Part shown: one piece after another, positions 37,337 through 48,079 of the stretch
How the letters are laid out: the number at the start of each line of letters is the position of its first letter
Position numbering within the stretch: the first letter of the stretch is position 1
From: Mycolicibacterium aubagnense
Lineage (GTDB): Bacteria; Actinomycetota; Actinomycetes; Mycobacteriales; Mycobacteriaceae
DNA length: 64,000 nucleotides
NCBI RefSeq assembly: GCF_010730955.1
Contig: NZ_AP022577.1
Coordinates: 5,456,001-5,520,000, forward strand
Direction of reading: 5' to 3'
Translations under genes and position numbers: made by a program
The notes under the pieces: model-generated
The model's input: the letters and a program-made list of their open reading frames with translations, nothing else
The model's database searches: none
Told to the model about the DNA's origin: nothing

Positions 37337-38748
37337 ATCCCGACCGCCTGCGGCCAGGCCTCGACTCGCCGGCTGCCGACCTTGCCGCAGAGATGACAAA
37401 TGAGAGTCAGACCGAGAAAAAGCAGTCATTGCCCGTCGCGGCTGCGATGACGTCTCGCGGGCCGCGTGCGTCACTGCGTGCCCGGGCGTCTGCGGCGTGG
37501 CGGGTCCTTGGTCCGGGGTTCGTGACGGGATCGTCCGACGATGATCCGTCCGGTATCCAGACATACAGCCAGACCGGGGCGCAGTTCGGCTACTCCCAGC
37601 TATGGGTGGCTGCCTGGACATATCCGTTCATGGTGGCGATCCAGGAGATTTGTGGCCGAATCGGAATGGTCACCGGCCATGGCCTGGCGTCGGTGCTTCG
37701 CGAACATTATTCGCGTCGGGTGCTTTTCGTCGCTGTGTCCCTGCTCATGGTCGCCAACATCGTCAACGTTGGTGCCGACCTGGGAGCGATGGCGGCCACT
37801 GGTCAGATGCTCGTGCACGTCCCATTCCTGGCTTGGCTCGCGGTAATCGTGGGCGTCTCACTCCTGCTGCAGATTTTCGTCCCGTACCCCGCGTATGCCC
37901 GATTCCTGAAGTATGCGAGCCTGAGCCTGCTCGCATATGTCATGGCGGCCTTCGTCATTCATCATCCTTGGTGGCCCACGGTGGCGGTGAGCACATTCGT
38001 TCCGCATGTCGAGTGGTCGCGCGACTACGTGCTCAACATCGTCGCCGTCCTGGGCACCACGATCACGCCCTACTGCTTCTTCTGGCAGGCCGACCAGGAG
38101 GCAGAAGAGGATTACGCCCGTGGCCGAATGCAGTTCTACGGCAAGGGTGTTCCGGTGGTGCACGACAGGGACATTCGCAACATGAGGGTCGACACCACGG
38201 TCGGCATGGGCTTTTCGAATTTCGTGCAGTTCTTCATCATCCTGACGTGCGCCTCCACCCTTCATCAAGCGGGCGTGTTCAGTGTTGACACACCGGATCA
38301 GGCCGCCGCCGCACTACGGCCACTTGCCGGCGACTTTGCGTTCCTGCTATTCGCGATCGGCATCATCGGGGTCGGCTTTCTCGCCGTGCCCACCTTGACG
38401 GGCTCGGCGTCCTACGCGCTGTCGGAGGCGCTGGGCTGGAAAGCCGGGCTCGGGTACACCTTCCGCGAAGCCCGGGCTTTCTACCTCGTGATCGCGTTGG
38501 CCACGATTGTCGGTGTCGCTCTGAATTTCATCGGGATTCCGCCGTTCCGGATGTTGTACTACGCCGCCGCGGTCAACGGGGTACTGGCTCCTCCGCTGAT
38601 GGCGCTGATCACGTTGGTCGGCAACAACCGATCGATCATGGGTGAGCACGTCAACAAACGCTTTGCCAACGTCATGGGCTGGGCGATGGTGATGATCATG
38701 GGGGTGTGCGCCGTGGCGTTGCTCGGCTCGCTCGTGACCGGTGCGTGA
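37333..38748 (+). CDS. Divergent NRAMP-family metal transporter
   Basis: 471 aa from GTG 37333, overlapping the upstream stop; ATG 37393 is an alternative. About eleven helices in NRAMP arrangement. The helix 1 metal-binding motif, DPGN in Mn/Fe NRAMPs, reads DPSGIQTY here, so the liganding Asn is absent. The helix 6 MPH motif reads TPYCFFWQ, so the liganding Met and His are absent as well. The overall fold and the GRIGMVTGHGLA stretch after helix 2 are NRAMP-like. Loss of the soft-metal Met suggests a substrate other than Mn or Fe, such as Mg or another hard cation, or a non-transport role. Confidence 0.85.
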   Translation: MNPDRLRPGLDSPAADLAAEMTNESQTEKKQSLPVAAAMTSRGPRASLRARASAAWRVLGPGFVTGSSDDDPSGIQTYSQTGAQFGYSQLWVAAWTYPFMVAIQEICGRIGMVTGHGLASVLREHYSRRVLFVAVSLLMVANIVNVGADLGAMAATGQMLVHVPFLAWLAVIVGVSLLLQIFVPYPAYARFLKYASLSLLAYVMAAFVIHHPWWPTVAVSTFVPHVEWSRDYVLNIVAVLGTTITPYCFFWQADQEAEEDYARGRMQFYGKGVPVVHDRDIRNMRVDTTVGMGFSNFVQFFIILTCASTLHQAGVFSVDTPDQAAAALRPLAGDFAFLLFAIGIIGVGFLAVPTLTGSASYALSEALGWKAGLGYTFREARAFYLVIALATIVGVALNFIGIPPFRMLYYAAAVNGVLAPPLMALITLVGNNRSIMGEHVNKRFANVMGWAMVMIMGVCAVALLGSLVTGA

Positions 38749-38866
38749 CGGCGCCGTTCACCGGGATTGGGGCGCATCTGCTGTTCTCGCGGACCCGATG
38801 TGGAGTGATTTCGATTGTCCAGCAGGCTTCCGTTGTCCTCCTGCGGCCAATCGCAGCGGATCGGAA

Positions 38867-39110
38867 CTACGAGCGTGGCAGCACGTCGTCGTCGATGATA
38901 TGAACGGCGGCTTCCTCAGCGGAAGCTGCGCCACCGCTGATGCCGACATCCTCAGCGATCAGCTCTGCCTCGGTGTCTTCGCCAAACCCCAAGTCCGGTG
39001 CGACAAGTCGACCTGCTCGCGCGCTGCCGACCTCTCTTCGTTGCGGAAATTCCGCTCCTCACGCAGCTTGATAATTCACCGCGGCGAGCACCCGATCTAG
39101 GGCCATTCGG
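38867..39110 (-). pseudogene. Relic of a DUF5709 protein
   Basis: A minus-strand frame ending at the TAG 38867-38869 encodes EVGSARAGRLVAPDL, then GEDTEAELIAEDVGI and SGGAASAEEAAVHIIDDD, which matches the conserved C-terminus of actinobacterial DUF5709 proteins. It has no start codon; the frame is cut upstream by a TGA near 39058, and the preceding MALDRVLAAV-like and LREERNFRNEE segments fall in disagreeing frames, as after a frameshift. The rest of the N-terminal region is not recognisable. The surrounding 38749-39223 holds nothing else. Confidence 0.65.
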
Positions 39111-39223
39111 CCTTGGGACGGATCCGCAGCGCAGGCGCCGGCTCGGGGGTCCACGCAGGCGTGCCCCCCTTAACCCCTGCGATACGCGTCAGCGAACCCC
39201 GTCGGTACTCGCGTGCTGCCGGG

Positions 39224-40048
39224 TTACCTGTCGATTGCCGGCGTACGAACCGTTGGCTCAGCCTCAGCGGTCAGCTCGATCGCGGCGAGTGTGAACTGTT
39301 CCGCCAGTTCTTCGATGGTATTGGCCGAAAACCGGCTGGATGCGTACCACCAGTCCAGTTGCAGTAGTCCATCGCCACGGTAGGCACGTAACTCCAGTAG
39401 ATGAGCCGGCCCCGGGTGAGCCCCATTGATGGGCGTCATGCCGTAGCTGAAAAACACTTCCGACACGTGGTCCGGATCGGCGATCGCCTGGCCGAATGCG
39501 TCGCAAACACCGCGCAGCATTTCCGTGGCCGAAACCGTTTCGTACGACACGCACTGCAGCGGGATTCGGCGCACAACGGCCAGGGCGCCGCCTGCGCGTT
39601 CGTCTGCCGCGGCCACGTCGAGGACGATCTGGCCCGGGCCGATCACCCGGTCGATCGCACGTCCGAGGGCGGCGATGAGGAGTATTTCGACCTCCAGTGT
39701 GAGGTACCGGCTGGCGCCGTCGACCTCATCGGTGATCACTTGGGACATCGGAGCCTCGATCCGGGACATGCCGAACGGGAGACCGGCCGAATCATCATCA
39801 CCGAAGTCGTAGTCAGCAACGCGCAACAGCGTCGGGCTGGTGGACGGAAGAACGACGCCCGTTCTGGTGGAATATGCGAGATTCATAGCTATATCAGCTT
39901 TCGTTAAGTTCTGCTCTTTCTGCTTCGATCGGTAACGAACCGGCGGATCGGGCTCCTGGTCAATCGTCCAGGACCTGAGCGTGGTCGGGTTCATCTCCAG
40001 GCCGGCGACTGGGTCGGCGGTCGGCGGCCCATCGGCACCGTTGGTCAT
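39224..40048 (-). CDS. Stand-alone C-terminal half of a condensation (PapA/NRPS-type) domain
   Basis: 274 aa from ATG 40048 with CGAAGG upstream. After an unrecognised 110-residue N-terminal part, residues about 115-265 match the C-terminal lobe of NRPS condensation domains: VEILLIAALGRAIDRVIGPGQIVLDVAAADER, then VRRIPLQCV, ATEMLRGVCDAFGQA, and LLELRAYRGDGLLQLDWWYASSRFSANTIEELAEQF. The N-terminal lobe with the HHxxxDG active site is absent, so it should not catalyse condensation. It might be a decayed gene under continued translation, or an adaptor. It lies between a pseudogene and a gene-poor stretch. Confidence 0.7.
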   Translation of the reverse strand: MTNGADGPPTADPVAGLEMNPTTLRSWTIDQEPDPPVRYRSKQKEQNLTKADIAMNLAYSTRTGVVLPSTSPTLLRVADYDFGDDDSAGLPFGMSRIEAPMSQVITDEVDGASRYLTLEVEILLIAALGRAIDRVIGPGQIVLDVAAADERAGGALAVVRRIPLQCVSYETVSATEMLRGVCDAFGQAIADPDHVSEVFFSYGMTPINGAHPGPAHLLELRAYRGDGLLQLDWWYASSRFSANTIEELAEQFTLAAIELTAEAEPTVRTPAIDR

Positions 40049-40164
40049 TCAGATGCCTTCGTTGTGAATACGCCTGAACTCGATAGCTGAGCGACTCGCG
40101 TAAGGCCCCACGTTGGGGGACTTAAGTCACCGAATGCCAAGGTGGGCTACATATATGCCGAGCC

Positions 40165-40332
40165 ATGGGCCCGCCGACCGCGGTGTGGGTGCACACAGAT
40201 CATTTGCCGAGGGGTGATCGGGCGGCGCCTTCCGGCGCCTACGTCAGCGGTCAGATGATCGGCCGGGCGGTGCCGCTGGAAGGTGGCGACGTCGTCGTGG
40301 TCGGCGGGCCTCGGGAGGCGAACGTGGCATGA
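40165..40332 (+). CDS. Possible small ORF, unknown
   Basis: 55 codons from ATG 40165 reading MGPPTAVWVHTDHLP onwards and ending GGDVVVVGGPREANVA. Codon use is gene-like, but there is no clear Shine-Dalgarno and no recognised family. It could be a small gene or a fragment. It is the only coding-like signal in the 300 bp between the condensation-like gene and the next minus-strand gene. Confidence 0.25.
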   Translation: MGPPTAVWVHTDHLPRGDRAAPSGAYVSGQMIGRAVPLEGGDVVVVGGPREANVA

Positions 40333-40349
40333 CCGTGCGGGTAAATCCG

Positions 40350-40886
40350 TTATGTCGCAGCAGATTTGGTTGAGGCTTTGGCACGCATGACTTTCACCAA
40401 TCCGGTTACCGCGGTGATCAGCCCGGTTGCCGCAACGAGTAACGTCGCGACGGCGCTGACCATGGCGGGCCAACCAATTGCGCTAGGCGCACTCGCGGCC
40501 GGGCCAGGTTGAGCACCGGTGAGTGGTGGGGCGGCCACCGTCGTTGGCGCCTGCACGGTGACGGTGACGGGGGATTGCGGCGCAGGCGCGGTCACGGTGA
40601 TGGGCTTCTGAGGCTCCCCGGCATCGGGTCGGACCGTTATTTGGGTCTCGGGTGGCGTCCCGAGCGACTTGTTGGGGTCACGCGGAACAATTGTGATGCG
40701 CGGCTCGAGAGGAGGTGGGACCGACGTGCTCGGCGGGTGGGGTAACGACGTGGTCTTGCTTCCTGAGTGCGATGCGATGATTACCCCGAATAGGATCACG
40801 GCCAATGCGGTCAGCGAGAGTCCGACCGCAATCCACAAGCGACCCCGGCTTTGATCGGCAGGCTTCGACCCCTCCACACCCTCCAC
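40350..40886 (-). CDS. Proline-rich membrane protein, unknown
   Basis: 178 aa if it starts at GTG 40886; GTG 40877 and TTG 40934 are in frame. One transmembrane helix near the N-terminus (IAVGLSLTALAVILFGVIIAS), then an extracytoplasmic Pro/Thr/Val-rich stretch of about 80 residues (PITVTAPAPQSPVTVTVQAP), then a second helix (AMVSAVATLLVAATGLITAVTGLV) and a short basic tail. The ITV/VTV repeats suggest a stalk or spacer across the cell wall. No family recognised. Confidence 0.6.
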   Translation of the reverse strand: MEGVEGSKPADQSRGRLWIAVGLSLTALAVILFGVIIASHSGSKTTSLPHPPSTSVPPPLEPRITIVPRDPNKSLGTPPETQITVRPDAGEPQKPITVTAPAPQSPVTVTVQAPTTVAAPPLTGAQPGPAASAPSAIGWPAMVSAVATLLVAATGLITAVTGLVKVMRAKASTKSAAT

Positions 40887-40999
40887 GCCTACAGCATGAG
40901 CGCCTTCGGCGTGACTTGGGGCCGGTCTGCACAATTTCCTATACCGGCGTATTTGTGAAGTGCTCAGGCGCGTGCCGTGTGTTGTCTCGGCACGTGTGG

Positions 41000-41787
41000 T
41001 CAGCGCCGCTGCACCAACAGCGTCTGCGCCGAGGTTCCGATGAACCCCTGCTTGTCGAACAGCTCGGCCGTCGTCGACCCGAGGCCGTCCGGACCGATCG
41101 AGCCGCGGGCCCGTAGACAGAATTCCGGGCCCACCGGGGTGCGGTGCAGGTGCACCGTGGTGTCGGTGTTCATGAACACGAACTCATTCGGATCCAGCTC
41201 GGCGCCAACGCCATTCGCGGAATCGACGACCATCGCCAGCCGCTGCAGATCGGTCATCTCCTCGTCGTCCACCAGCGAGATCAATGGTCGCATCCACACC
41301 ACGGAGGCGTTGGCGTCGTCGGGTTGCGGCACCCAGGTGACGGTCTCCAGATAGCCGGGCCGGCCCTGCCAGTGATGCCGGAACCCGGTATCGGGCACCT
41401 GGGTCATGGGCGGGTAACGGTCCAGTACGGCGTCGCGGGTGTCGCTGGGGGCGATCAGCCACGTCGACATCCGCGCTACCGCCCGCTCGGAACCATCAGG
41501 CTGGGCGGCCGTCATCTCCGCGGTCATCATGCAGATCCGTGATCCGGGCCGCGACACCCACGCCCGAACCGCAACGGGCGCAACGGGAATGGCGCCGAGA
41601 ATGTCCAGGGTCAGCCGGCCCACCTGCATGCCGCTGCCGGCGGCCAGCTCTTCGATCGACTTGGTCAGCAGCGCCAGCGGCGGCGAACCGTGCTGGATGT
41701 TCGCATCCCAGTTACTGCCGGTGCCCTCGGTCGATTCGAAGCGCTGCAGATCGCCGTCGGCGCCCCGCCGACGGTAGTAGCAGTCGA

Positions 41788-41791
<4 letters not shown>
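41000..41791 (-). CDS. Acyl-CoA thioesterase-family (hotdog, TesB-like) protein
   Basis: 263 aa from ATG 41791, whose ATGA overlaps the stop of the recB-like gene. Two hotdog repeats can be made out: the N-terminal half has HGSPPLALLTKSIEEL with GRLTLDILGAIPV, and the C-terminal half has VVDSANGVGAELDP with TVHLHRTPVGPEF. This is the pattern of the TesB-like/DUF4442-type thioesterases common in mycobacteria, likely to hydrolyse a fatty acyl-CoA. Substrate unknown. Coupled to, and downstream of, the RecB-family gene. Confidence 0.82.
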
Positions 41792-43589
<1,798 letters not shown>

Positions 43590-43668
43590 TCCGCACTGCT
43601 GACCGGACCCCGCCGGACCGACAACAACTCGATCTCAAACCGGCCGCCATCCGACCCACATCGACAGC

Positions 43669-44196
43669 TCAGTGACCCGGGGGTGTCGCGGCGTCAGGGC
43701 CGCCCGGCTGCCCCAGCTTCAGCAGCATGTTCGCGGTCTGCCGATTCAGCTGCCAGGAGTCGCGAATGGGGCTGAACTCCATGGGGAACGTGAACTTGTT
43801 GTCCGGTGCGGCGACGGAACTCATCGTGATCGTGGCGATGATGTCGCCCGGCTGCCCGGCCGACCACAGCAGGTCCGTCGCCGTCACGTTCATCGGATTG
43901 AAGCCGTTGTCGTGCAGTGCCCTGGTGAAGTTGTCCAACCCGGTCTGATCCTCGGCGGTGCCGTATTGGATCAGCCCGATCTTTTGTGCCGAAGGCACCG
44001 CGGGGTCGGCGATCTTGTACAGCACGGCCGTAAGCGCGTCGGGCGACGGCAGCGGCGCTGCCGCGGGCGACTTGGCGTCGGTGGTGAGCAGGGAACGGGG
44101 CATCGGGTCGGCGGGCGGCTCGACGTGTTCACTGCACCCGGCCAACCCGATCGCCGCCGCGATGATGGCGATGAAGGTCCCTCGGGTCGGCTTCAC
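43669..44196 (-). CDS. lppK: LppK-like lipoprotein, MTB12 family
   Basis: 175 aa. Signal peptide with lipobox IGLAGCSE (Cys near residue 21), so a lipid-anchored exported protein. The mature part (SPDALTAVLYKIADPAVPSAQKIGLIQYGTAED, then FPMEFSPIRDSWQLNRQTANMLLKLGQ) follows the low-molecular-weight antigen MTB12 pattern. Position beside trmI and mpa corresponds to LppK (Rv2116, from memory). Next to it is a second MTB12-family gene on the same strand, 18 bp upstream. Function unknown. Confidence 0.8.
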   Translation of the reverse strand: MKPTRGTFIAIIAAAIGLAGCSEHVEPPADPMPRSLLTTDAKSPAAAPLPSPDALTAVLYKIADPAVPSAQKIGLIQYGTAEDQTGLDNFTRALHDNGFNPMNVTATDLLWSAGQPGDIIATITMSSVAAPDNKFTFPMEFSPIRDSWQLNRQTANMLLKLGQPGGPDAATPPGH

Positions 44197-44213
44197 CGGG
44201 CTGCTCCTGATGC

Positions 44214-44720
44214 CTACTTCACCGACGACAGCAGGGCCATGGCCGACCCCTTGGAGAGTTGCCAGCCGGTGGGGCTGGGGCCGGCGACGAAGGTCAGCGG
44301 CTCAGACGCGGTGGCGCCGGTGGCGGCAGTGGCTGTCACGTTGGCCGTCGCGGTGCCGTCTCCGAGGTCGTCGATGTCGGCAACGGCGAAGCTCATGGGG
44401 AACACGCCTTGCTTGACAGCGTTGCTGTACGCCCGGTCGGCGGTGATGGCCTCAAGGCGGCCGACGCCGCCCTGGATGTAGCTGCCCTTGGAACCGGCGA
44501 AGCTCCCGGCGGCCGTCAACCCGGTGAGCGTCGACACCAGTGACGTCTGCAGGCCCGGCGCGGGCGCCTGCGGCAGCGGCACCTGGCGAACGACCGGCGC
44601 GACCGCCGCCCGCGTCCCAGTGGTCGGGATGGCCGTCTGCGAAGCCACAGTCGTACCGACGGCTGCCGCACCGACGAGGGCGGTGGCTGCGATGCCGGTG
44701 ACGAGGGATTTGACGATCAC
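44214..44720 (-). CDS. Secreted MTB12-family protein
   Basis: 168 aa with an N-terminal signal peptide (MIVKSLVTGIAATALVGAAAVG) lacking a lipobox Cys, so probably released or loosely wall-associated. The mature domain includes LTGLTAAGSFAGSKGSYIQGGVGRLEAITADRAYSNAVKQGVFPMSFAVADI and ends GPSPTGWQLSKGSAMALLSS, the MTB12/CFP-2 pattern. It appears to be a divergent tandem relative of the downstream LppK-like gene and diverges from mpa across about 160 bp. Confidence 0.82.
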   Translation of the reverse strand: MIVKSLVTGIAATALVGAAAVGTTVASQTAIPTTGTRAAVAPVVRQVPLPQAPAPGLQTSLVSTLTGLTAAGSFAGSKGSYIQGGVGRLEAITADRAYSNAVKQGVFPMSFAVADIDDLGDGTATANVTATAATGATASEPLTFVAGPSPTGWQLSKGSAMALLSSVK

Positions 44721-44878
44721 TGCGGTCCTTTCGATGAGCCCGACTTGCGTATGAGGTTAACAGCGCGGTCAGAGCAACACCCGTGTGTCGCGAATCCTTC
44801 GACGCCCATGAATGGCAGATCGCCGGTAGCGTTGAGGTATCCGCCGCACCAACTTCCGGTGTGGGAAAGGAGCGCAAG

Positions 44879-46726
44879 ATGTCTGAAATGGATCGCCCGG
44901 ACGCCTTCGGCAACCCGGGCACACCTCATCAGAACCCCATGTCCAGCACCGATGCCGCCGAGTTGGCGCGGCTTCGTAGCGAAACGGCGGCGCTGCGCGA
45001 GCAGCTGACGAACTCGGCCGCGGCGCACCGCGGGCCGCGTGACGTGCAGCAGCTCGAAGCCCGCATCGATTCGCTCACGACTCGCAACGGCAAGCTGATG
45101 GACACCCTCAAAGAGGCGCGGCAGCAGTTGCTGGCGCTCCGCGAGGAGGTCGATCGGCTCGGGCAGCCGCCCAGCGGTTACGGCGTCTTGCTCCTGACTC
45201 ACGACGACGACACCGTCGACGTGTTCACCTCCGGTCGCAAGATGCGGCTGTCGGTGTCGCCGAACATCGACGTGTCCGAGCTCAAGCAGGGCCAGACAGT
45301 CCGCCTCAACGAGGCGCTGACGGTGGTCGAGGCGGGCTCGTTCGAGGCGGTCGGCGAGATCAGCACCCTCCGCGAAATCCTGAACGACGGTAAGCGCGCC
45401 CTCGTCGTCGGTCATGCCGACGAGGAACGCATCGTCTGGCTCGCCGAGCCGTTGATTGCGCTCGAATACCTCGACCCCGAGATCGTCGAGCTGCTGGACG
45501 ACACCGACGACTTGTTGGACGAGCGGGCGCGCAAGCTGCGGCCCGGTGACTCGCTGCTGGTCGACAGCAAGGCCGGCTACGCCTTCGAACGGATCCCGAA
45601 GGCCGAGGTCGAGGACCTGGTCCTCGAAGAGGTACCCGACGTCGCGTACAGCGACATCGGTGGCCTGACGCGGCAGATCGAGCTGATCCGCGACGCGGTG
45701 GAGCTGCCGTTCCTGCACAAGGATCTGTACAGGGAGTATTCGCTACGGCCGCCGAAGGGCGTCCTGCTGTACGGCCCTCCTGGTTGCGGCAAGACGCTCA
45801 TCGCCAAGGCTGTCGCCAACTCGCTGGCCAAGAAGATGGCCGAAATTCGCGGCGACGACGCCCGCGAGGCCAAGAGCTACTTCCTGAACATCAAGGGTCC
45901 CGAGCTGCTGAACAAGTTCGTCGGCGAGACCGAGCGGCATATCCGGCTCATCTTCCAGCGGGCGCGCGAGAAGGCTTCCGAGGGCACTCCGGTGATCGTG
46001 TTCTTCGACGAGATGGACTCGATCTTCCGCACCCGTGGCACCGGTGTCAGCTCCGACGTCGAGACCACCGTTGTGCCGCAGCTGCTTTCGGAGATCGACG
46101 GTGTCGAGGGCCTGGAGAACGTCATCGTCATCGGCGCCTCCAACCGCGAGGACATGATCGACCCGGCGATCCTGCGGCCCGGCCGCCTGGACGTCAAGAT
46201 CAAGATCGAGCGGCCGGACGCCGAAGCAGCGCAGGACATCTTCAGCAAGTACCTCACCGAGGACCTGCCGGTGCATGAGGACGACCTGCGCGAGTTCAAC
46301 GGCGATCGCGGGTTGACCATCAAGACCATGATCGAAAAGGTCGTCGACCGGATGTACGCCGAGATCGATGACAACCGCTTCCTCGAGGTCACCTACGCCA
46401 ACGGTGACAAGGAGGTCATGTACTTCAAGGACTTCAACTCCGGCGCCATGATCCAGAACGTGGTGGACCGGGCCAAGAAGTACGCGATCAAGTCGGTGCT
46501 GGAAACCGGGCAGCGCGGCCTCCGTATCCAGCACCTGCTGGACTCGATCGTCGACGAGTTCGCGGAGAACGAGGACTTGCCGAACACCACCAATCCCGAT
46601 GACTGGGCGCGGATTTCGGGCAAGAAGGGCGAGCGGATCGTGTACATCCGCACCCTGGTCACCGGCAAGTCGTCGAGCGCCAGCCGCGCGATCGACACGG
46701 AATCCAACCTGGGGCAGTACCTGTAG
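44879..46726 (+). CDS. mpa: Proteasomal AAA ATPase Mpa (ARC)
   Basis: 615 aa from ATG 44879 with GAAAGGA upstream. Mpa unfolds pupylated proteins and feeds them to the 20S proteasome. Order: an N-terminal coiled coil (about residues 20-85, [16 protein letters not shown]...) that captures Pup; tandem OB domains; the AAA domain with Walker A GPPGCGKT near residue 299 and Walker [11 protein letters not shown]; and a C-terminal GQYL whose penultimate Tyr docks in the proteasome alpha ring. Length matches M. tuberculosis Mpa (609 aa). dop, pup, prcB and prcA follow on the same strand. Confidence 0.97.
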   Translation: MSEMDRPDAFGNPGTPHQNPMSSTDAAELARLRSETAALREQLTNSAAAHRGPRDVQQLEARIDSLTTRNGKLMDTLKEARQQLLALREEVDRLGQPPSGYGVLLLTHDDDTVDVFTSGRKMRLSVSPNIDVSELKQGQTVRLNEALTVVEAGSFEAVGEISTLREILNDGKRALVVGHADEERIVWLAEPLIALEYLDPEIVELLDDTDDLLDERARKLRPGDSLLVDSKAGYAFERIPKAEVEDLVLEEVPDVAYSDIGGLTRQIELIRDAVELPFLHKDLYREYSLRPPKGVLLYGPPGCGKTLIAKAVANSLAKKMAEIRGDDAREAKSYFLNIKGPELLNKFVGETERHIRLIFQRAREKASEGTPVIVFFDEMDSIFRTRGTGVSSDVETTVVPQLLSEIDGVEGLENVIVIGASNREDMIDPAILRPGRLDVKIKIERPDAEAAQDIFSKYLTEDLPVHEDDLREFNGDRGLTIKTMIEKVVDRMYAEIDDNRFLEVTYANGDKEVMYFKDFNSGAMIQNVVDRAKKYAIKSVLETGQRGLRIQHLLDSIVDEFAENEDLPNTTNPDDWARISGKKGERIVYIRTLVTGKSSSASRAIDTESNLGQYL

Positions 46727-46734
46727 TCACGACC

Positions 46735-46788
46735 AGGGTGAGGGCCGTCCGCGCGAAACTTCGGAATCGCGCGCACAGCCCTCACCCT
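46735..46788. terminator. Bidirectional terminator between mpa and the convergent membrane-protein gene
   Basis: AGGGTGAGGGC (46735-46745) and GCCCTCACCCT (46778-46788) are perfect 11-bp inverted arms. The interior GCGCGA/TCGCGC can extend the pairing. No U-tract follows, as is usual in mycobacteria. It begins 9 bp after the mpa stop. Confidence 0.7.
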
Positions 46789-47966
46789 CGTTCGCGGTCG
46801 GCGAGATACCGGTCGCGGGCGTCGAGCCGGCGGCGCAGGCTGTCGATCTGGGGGTCGACGAACTCGGCCCGGTATTCGGCGTCGGTGGTGGTGCGCGCGG
46901 TGACGTACATGAAGGTCAGCGCACCCAGAAACAGCGCGGTCTGAATCAGCGCTTCCGGCACCGGCAGCGTCATGCCGAAGACGGTGCCGTCGAGCGAGCC
47001 GTTGTTGCGCGTCCACTCCGCCAACAATTTCGGGCTGATGAGGATCAGGCCGAGCACCAGGAAGATGAACGCGACCACCAGGGCAACGATCAGCAGTTGC
47101 AGCACTTGGGACATGGCCAGTACGAACACCACGTTGACCCGCTCGATGCGGGACAACGGGATTCGATGGGCGGGCCGGGGCATGCTCTGGAACGGGGTGC
47201 CGGCCAGGATCGCGTTCTCGGCCTCGGGCGCGTCCGGTTGGGCGGCCGTCAGGATCGGCCGAACCCGGTCGATGGTGGTCGTGATGAGGAATGCCACGGC
47301 GATCAGGGCCAGGAAGCCCAGTGCGGACCACAGGCGTGCTCTGCTGACGATCGCCGCCATGAGCCAGACGTAGGTGTTGAAGAACACCAGAACGGTCAGC
47401 AGCATGATCGGCAGGGCTCTCACGAATAGACTGCCGACGAGTGTCAGATTGTGGGTCGTGACGTCCAGGGCCCAGCCCACGATGGAGCCGATGCCGGTCG
47501 CTGTGCAGACCAGGATGACGGCGATGACCACGCCTACGTACACGACGTTGCCGGTGACCTTTGGTCCCGGACCGCCGAGCAGCGCGCCGACGGCGCACAC
47601 CGCCACCGACACCGCGGCCGCTGCGGCCCGCGTGTGCCACGACGAGATGCGCGACACCAGCCAGCCGGCCAGCGCGGCCACCGGCGCCACCAGCAGGAGC
47701 AACGCCAGGACGAACCACTCGGTCCGCGTGGGTTGACCTTCGATGTTGATGGTGTGTTGGCCGGTGACGGCGGTGACGAGGACCGAGTTCGCCATGAAGA
47801 CCGCGAACGCGGCCAGCGCCGGTGCCGACCGTTGCCACAGCCGCCGCACGAGTGCTCCTGGGCGCAACACCGCGGGCAGGCCCCGCCGCAGAAACCAGGT
47901 TTCGGCGGCGACCCGCTCGCTCGGCGATGGCCTGTCCCGTCGCTTCGCTCGCCCAGATGTGGTCAT
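46782..47966 (-). CDS. Integral membrane protein (Rv2113-like)
   Basis: 394 aa if it starts at ATG 47966; ATG 47975 adds three residues, and GTG 47849 (355 aa) has a better Shine-Dalgarno, AGGAG five bases upstream. About eight to nine transmembrane helices in two groups, with a soluble segment around residue 225-265 and a basic C-terminal tail [17 protein letters not shown]. Corresponds by position to the Rv2113 membrane protein between mpa and dop (from memory). If the upstream ATG is used, the 19-bp repeat encodes GRAKRRD near the N-terminus. Function unknown; a link to proteasome biology is positional only. Confidence 0.75.
   Translation of the reverse strand: MTTSGRAKRRDRPSPSERVAAETWFLRRGLPAVLRPGALVRRLWQRSAPALAAFAVFMANSVLVTAVTGQHTINIEGQPTRTEWFVLALLLLVAPVAALAGWLVSRISSWHTRAAAAAVSVAVCAVGALLGGPGPKVTGNVVYVGVVIAVILVCTATGIGSIVGWALDVTTHNLTLVGSLFVRALPIMLLTVLVFFNTYVWLMAAIVSRARLWSALGFLALIAVAFLITTTIDRVRPILTAAQPDAPEAENAILAGTPFQSMPRPAHRIPLSRIERVNVVFVLAMSQVLQLLIVALVVAFIFLVLGLILISPKLLAEWTRNNGSLDGTVFGMTLPVPEALIQTALFLGALTFMYVTARTTTDAEYRAEFVDPQIDSLRRRLDARDRYLADRERG
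47936..47954 (-). repeat. 19-bp dispersed repeat, copy 3 (N-terminus of the membrane protein gene)
   Basis: Exact copy of the repeat at 17112-17130 and 43240-43258, on the minus strand and so sense to its host gene. Read as GRAKRRD in a different frame from the other two copies. If the host gene starts at GTG 47849, this copy is intergenic. Confidence 0.8.
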
Positions 47967-48079
47967 GCGCCCCATGGTGCAACATGGACACCCGGCTGTG
48001 TGGCTGGACGGGCTTCTCGCCGGGGCTCGGCTCCGGCCTCTCGGGCCCACGCATCGCCACTCCGTCTACGCTGTGCGGC

